Source of the DNA: Planctomycetota bacterium
Lineage (GTDB): Bacteria; Planctomycetota; Planctomycetia; Pirellulales; Pirellulaceae
Direction: 5' to 3'
NCBI GenBank assembly: GCA_029259935.1
Contig: JAJDEH010000459.1
Coordinates: 1 to 47,429, forward strand
Length of the DNA stretch: 47,429 nucleotides
The first letter of the stretch is position 1. Every line of letters starts with the position of its first letter. The notes below the pieces were generated by a model. That model worked only from the letters and a program-made list of their open reading frames with translations, had not been told where the DNA came from and did not search any database. A program made the position numbers and the translations under genes. Shown piece by piece: positions 43,874 to 47,429 of this stretch.

Positions 43874-46800
43874 CTAGTTTGGACGGACGGCGACCTTGCC
43901 AAACGCGTGGTACAGAGCAGGCATGAAGAACAGATTCATCACCATCGAACTGATGAGCCCGCCCAGAATCACCAACGCCATGGGATATTCAATCTCATGT
44001 CCCGGCTTATTGCCAGCAATGATCAGCGGGACGAGCGCCAACCCGGTGGTCAGCACGGTCATGAGAATCGGTGCCAAGCGTTCTTCGGCTCCACAAATGG
44101 CTAATTCAGTGCCAAAGGTCATGCCTTCTTTTTCTTCCAGATGTCGATAATGGCTTACCAGCATGATCCCGTTGCGCACCGCGATACCAAACACGGTGAT
44201 GAAGCCGACCAGCGAGCCCAAGGAAATCGCTCCTCCGCCAACCCAGGCTCCGATCATGCCGCCCACGAATGCGAACACGAAACTGAGCATTACCAACAGC
44301 ACCAGCCGCCAACTGCGGAATTCGGAGTAAATGAGTGCCACGATCCCGGCCACGGCGAAAAGTCCGACCCACGTGATACGGCGGCGCGATTCGGTTTGGG
44401 CCGTGTATTCACCGAGAAACACCGGATAGTACGCTTGGTCTTTCCATTCTAGTTTGAGAACGGCCTGCTTGACGTCCGTGGCAACGCTGCCTAAATCTCG
44501 CCCAGTGGCATTGCAGGTCACGTCGATGCGTCGCGAGGCGGCCTCGCGTTTGACCGCGTTGGATGCGCCGACAATTCGCACGTCGGCCACGTCGCCCAAG
44601 GGAACGTGGCCACCGGTAGGCGTGTCAATTAGCAGCTCGCGCAGCGCGATCACATCGCCTCGCATCTCGGGCGTGCCCCAAACCGCCACGTCGTATACTT
44701 TCTGCTTTTCGAACACCTCGCCAACCTTGGTGCCCCTGATAATGGTGGCCGCCGTGCGACGGATGTCGCCAGCCGTCAAACCGAATTGCTCGGCGAACTC
44801 CGGTTTCATGGTCACTTCAATCTGCGGAACCAGGACTTGCGATTCCGTCTTCAAGTCGCTGACCCCTTTCACTTGGGCCATGGCGTCATGTACGCGGCGA
44901 GCATGCTCGCGAAGCTTGGCGAGATCATCGCCATAAATACGCACCACGATGCTCGCGCTGGCCCCGGTCAGTACTTCCTTGATTCGTTCACGCAAGTACG
45001 TCAACAAGTCGCGTCGCAAGCCAGGGTAGCCGTTGACGGTCTCTTGTACTTTCGCGATCGTGCCGTCGTAGTCGACATCTTCGTCGAGGCTGATCCAAAG
45101 TTCCGTGAACTCCGGGCCATAGATCTCGTCGGCCACTTCCGCTCGGCCAATGTGCGAGCCAAAGTTGCGGACTCCCTCGATACCGCGCAGCTCTTTGCTG
45201 ACCTCCACCGTTATCCGATCCATCGCTTCGATCGAGGTGGGAGGCTTTTCGACCCAGTGCATCAGAAAATCGGTTTCCTTGAAGTTGGGCATGAACTCTT
45301 CACCCAACAAAGGAATGCTGGCGACCGCGCCCACCACGACAAGCACGAATCCCATGACCGTCGTGCCTGGCCGCCCGATGAACGTTGGCAGCATCGCGCG
45401 ATAAGGCTTCTTGAGCCACGAAATCAAGGGCGACTCGCGGTGCCGTTCCACCGCGCCCGGCAGCAGCAGCAGGCTTAACGCCGGCGTCACTGTTAGCGCT
45501 ACCAGAAGCGAAGCCGAGATCGCCAGCACGTACGCCATCGCCAGCGGACGGAAAAAGGCCCCCGCCAGCCCCTCAAGGAAAAAGACCGGCAAGATGACCA
45601 GCATCACAGTGAAACTGCCGTACACGACAGCACTGCGAACTTCAAGCGACGCGTCCAGCACCACACGCCAAGCGGTCCGCTTGGTGGCAGCCTCGCGGTT
45701 CAGACGCAAGCGGCGAACGATGTTTTCCACGTCGATGATGGCGTCGTCGACGACTTCGCCCAGCGCGATCACCAAACCGGCCAGCACCATCGTGTTGATG
45801 GTGACATCGAACCAGCGCAGGACCACGGCTGCCGCGACCAAGGACAGCGGAATGGCGGTCGAGCTGATCAGTGCGGTCCGCCAGTCGAACAGAAAGGCGG
45901 ATAGAATGACCATCACCAAAATGCAGCCGATCAACATCGCCCAGCTCAAATTCTCCAACGAGCGTTCAATGAATGTCGCGGGGCGGAAGATGGTCGAATC
46001 AACGTGTACGTCCTGAAGCCCTGGTTCGAGTTCCTTCATCGCCGCCTCGACTTCGTGTGTGACGTCGAGCGTATTGCCCCAGGGTTGCTTTTCGACGATG
46101 AGCAACAGGCCCGGCTCGTCGTTCACGATGGCGTCGCCAATGGGCGGGGGATGACCAATGGTCACTTCGGCCACGTCCCCCAGGCGAATCGGCGAGCCGC
46201 CACGAAAGGCCACCACCGTGCGGGCGAGGTCTTCAGGCTTAACGATGGGTGAACGATGTCGCACGGCCAGTCGTTGATTAGGCGTATCGACAAAACCGCC
46301 GCCGGAAACTTCCGCGGCATCACCGGCCGCCTTTTCGACTTGTGCCAAGGTCACGGCATGAGCGCGAAGCCGCTCGGGATTCACGAGTACCTGGAACTGT
46401 TTATCTCGCTGGCCCCAAATGGCCACGTTCGCCACGCCGGAAACCGACATCAATCGTGGCCGAATGGTCCATCGCGCCAGTTCGGTCATGTCCATTTGCG
46501 TGACTCGGCTGTTGCCGTCTTCATCCTTCTTGGACCAGATGCCGATTTTGAGCACGCGGCTGGTCGACGAGAGCGGTGAAAGTACGACCGGCGGGTGGGC
46601 CACCGCGGGCAGACGCGCTGCTTCGGTGGCCAACCGTTCTTGAACCAACTGGCGCGCTTCCATCAAATCGGTTCCGTCTTGAAAGATCAGCACGATCGAC
46701 GACAAGCCCATGACCGACTTGGAGCGAATCGTCTTCAAACGCGTGGTGCCATTGAGGGCGGTTTCCAACGGCACGGTGATCAGACTTTCGACTTCCTCCG

Positions 46801-46972
46801 CCGATAGTCCGGGACCTTCCGTTTGGATCTCCACCAGGGGCGGCGCGAATTCGGGAAATACGTCCAGCGGCGCGTTCCGCAGCGATTGAAAACCGACGAT
46901 CATTAGCGCCGCCGCGCATCCAAGGACGAGGATCGGTTTTTTCAACGAGGTGGAGACGATGGTGCGGAGCAT
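43874..46972 (-). CDS. CusA/CzcA-family heavy-metal RND efflux pump subunit
   Basis: A 1032-residue inner-membrane proton-driven transporter with the usual RND layout: TM1 at 13-30, a large periplasmic loop, TM2-6 from about 343, a second loop, and TM8-12 from about 865. The N-terminus ends its first helix with the typical [10 protein letters not shown]. The heavy-metal-exporter signature in TM4 is [13 protein letters not shown] (404-416), and the TM10-11 region has [20 protein letters not shown] with [13 protein letters not shown]. It exports metal ions or related substrates from periplasm or cytoplasm through an adaptor and an outer-membrane channel. The adaptor gene lies 81 bp upstream in the same direction. 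Ion specificity cannot be read safely from the sequence. Confidence 0.9.
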   Translation of the reverse strand: MLRTIVSTSLKKPILVLGCAAALMIVGFQSLRNAPLDVFPEFAPPLVEIQTEGPGLSAEEVESLITVPLETALNGTTRLKTIRSKSVMGLSSIVLIFQDGTDLMEARQLVQERLATEAARLPAVAHPPVVLSPLSSTSRVLKIGIWSKKDEDGNSRVTQMDMTELARWTIRPRLMSVSGVANVAIWGQRDKQFQVLVNPERLRAHAVTLAQVEKAAGDAAEVSGGGFVDTPNQRLAVRHRSPIVKPEDLARTVVAFRGGSPIRLGDVAEVTIGHPPPIGDAIVNDEPGLLLIVEKQPWGNTLDVTHEVEAAMKELEPGLQDVHVDSTIFRPATFIERSLENLSWAMLIGCILVMVILSAFLFDWRTALISSTAIPLSLVAAAVVLRWFDVTINTMVLAGLVIALGEVVDDAIIDVENIVRRLRLNREAATKRTAWRVVLDASLEVRSAVVYGSFTVMLVILPVFFLEGLAGAFFRPLAMAYVLAISASLLVALTVTPALSLLLLPGAVERHRESPLISWLKKPYRAMLPTFIGRPGTTVMGFVLVVVGAVASIPLLGEEFMPNFKETDFLMHWVEKPPTSIEAMDRITVEVSKELRGIEGVRNFGSHIGRAEVADEIYGPEFTELWISLDEDVDYDGTIAKVQETVNGYPGLRRDLLTYLRERIKEVLTGASASIVVRIYGDDLAKLREHARRVHDAMAQVKGVSDLKTESQVLVPQIEVTMKPEFAEQFGLTAGDIRRTAATIIRGTKVGEVFEKQKVYDVAVWGTPEMRGDVIALRELLIDTPTGGHVPLGDVADVRIVGASNAVKREAASRRIDVTCNATGRDLGSVATDVKQAVLKLEWKDQAYYPVFLGEYTAQTESRRRITWVGLFAVAGIVALIYSEFRSWRLVLLVMLSFVFAFVGGMIGAWVGGGAISLGSLVGFITVFGIAVRNGIMLVSHYRHLEEKEGMTFGTELAICGAEERLAPILMTVLTTGLALVPLIIAGNKPGHEIEYPMALVILGGLISSMVMNLFFMPALYHAFGKVAVRPN

Positions 46973-47053
46973 GAGTTGCTGATTCCGTGTGTGTGTCGAG
47001 GGTCCGGAAGTCGTTTTGACTCGGAACCCGCTCGCCTGCCGTTCGGGGACGCG

Positions 47054-47429
47054 CTAGTGGCCGCTTTCACCGCTCTTGATGATGTACCAAAACTCACGGC
47101 CGAACAGTTCCGCCGCCCCGTCGGTCACGATTTTCGATCCAGGCTTGGGTCCCGCCGAGAGTACCGCGCGGCCGCTGTCGATGTACTTCAATTCAACCCG
47201 GCGTCGCTCATAGGTTTGCGGCTCGGTTTGCTCGTAGACCCAAGCTGCGCCATGGATGTCGTACAAGACGGCCGACCAGGGTACGACGAGGCTCTTTTCT
47301 TGGCTTTTCATGGCGAGCGTCACCATCAACTTTTGACCAGGGTAGAACCGCCCGTCGGCGTTCTCCAACTTGTAGTAGAAGTCGACCGAGGATGCGTGCG
47401 GGTCGGCGATGCGCGGTGCGAGCACGGTC
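47054..47429 (-). CDS. RND efflux periplasmic adaptor, C-terminal part
   Basis: About 125 residues up to the stop are visible; the gene continues beyond the right window edge. The beta-barrel/membrane-proximal part of HlyD/CusB-type adaptors is clear: SVDFYYKLENADGRFYPGQK followed by LMVTLAM, LVVPWSAVLYDIHGAAWVYE, RRRVELKYIDSGRAVLSAG and PGSKIVTDGAAELFGREF. It couples the adjacent CusA-like pump to an outer-membrane channel. Confidence 0.85.
   Translation of the reverse strand, partial: TVLAPRIADPHASSVDFYYKLENADGRFYPGQKLMVTLAMKSQEKSLVVPWSAVLYDIHGAAWVYEQTEPQTYERRRVELKYIDSGRAVLSAGPKPGSKIVTDGAAELFGREFWYIIKSGESGH

Overview
The window looks like a chromosomal segment of a planctomycete, probably a Pirellulales-type Planctomycetota. 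This is inferred from gene content: a BlaI/M56 pair, an ECF sigma factor coupled to a FecR-like protein, PQQ-type and WD-type secreted propellers, a PadR/permease-prefix pair, a secreted FGE-type protein, and long gene-poor spacers filled with repeats. There is no phage, plasmid, rRNA, tRNA or CRISPR signature. I saw no intact transposase.

Layout. 1-3200: the end of a polytopic membrane protein, then a convergent blaI-type repressor and M56 peptidase pair with a clear promoter/operator. 3200-4800: spacer with three kinds of repeat. 4802-9322: a tight minus-strand operon of gamma-glutamylcyclotransferase, N-formylglutamate amidohydrolase, QEGLA/DUF1704 zinc peptidase and GshB-like ATP-grasp ligase. 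9600-20340: two alpha/beta hydrolases, a WD-like secreted protein, an ECF sigma/FecR pair and a PQQ-like propeller, separated by repeat-rich spacers. 20700-28300: two related secreted propeller proteins, a methyltransferase, a small SecD-head-like protein and an FGE-type protein. 28800-36160: small proteins (HesB-like, RRM), a methyltransferase, a Tat-exported C45 acylase and a secreted hypothetical, again among repeats. 36160-47429: a ricin-type lectin protein, a DsbD-type reductase, a kinase-like protein, a PadR plus permease-prefix/STN operon, and a CusA-type RND pump with the end of its adaptor.

Most notable is the DsbD gene at 38335-40710. Its reading frame is broken only by one UGA, which sits exactly where the first cysteine of the C-terminal thioredoxin WCxxC motif belongs. 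A small hairpin with a GGUC apex lies 18 nt downstream. I read it as a selenoprotein with a UxxC active site. Second is the QEGLA operon, which joins a peptide ligase with three peptide or amide-cleaving enzymes and may be a small peptide-modification pathway. Third is a family of intergenic elements with long inverted termini, at about ten loci, present as long, short and internally deleted forms without any coding capacity of their own.
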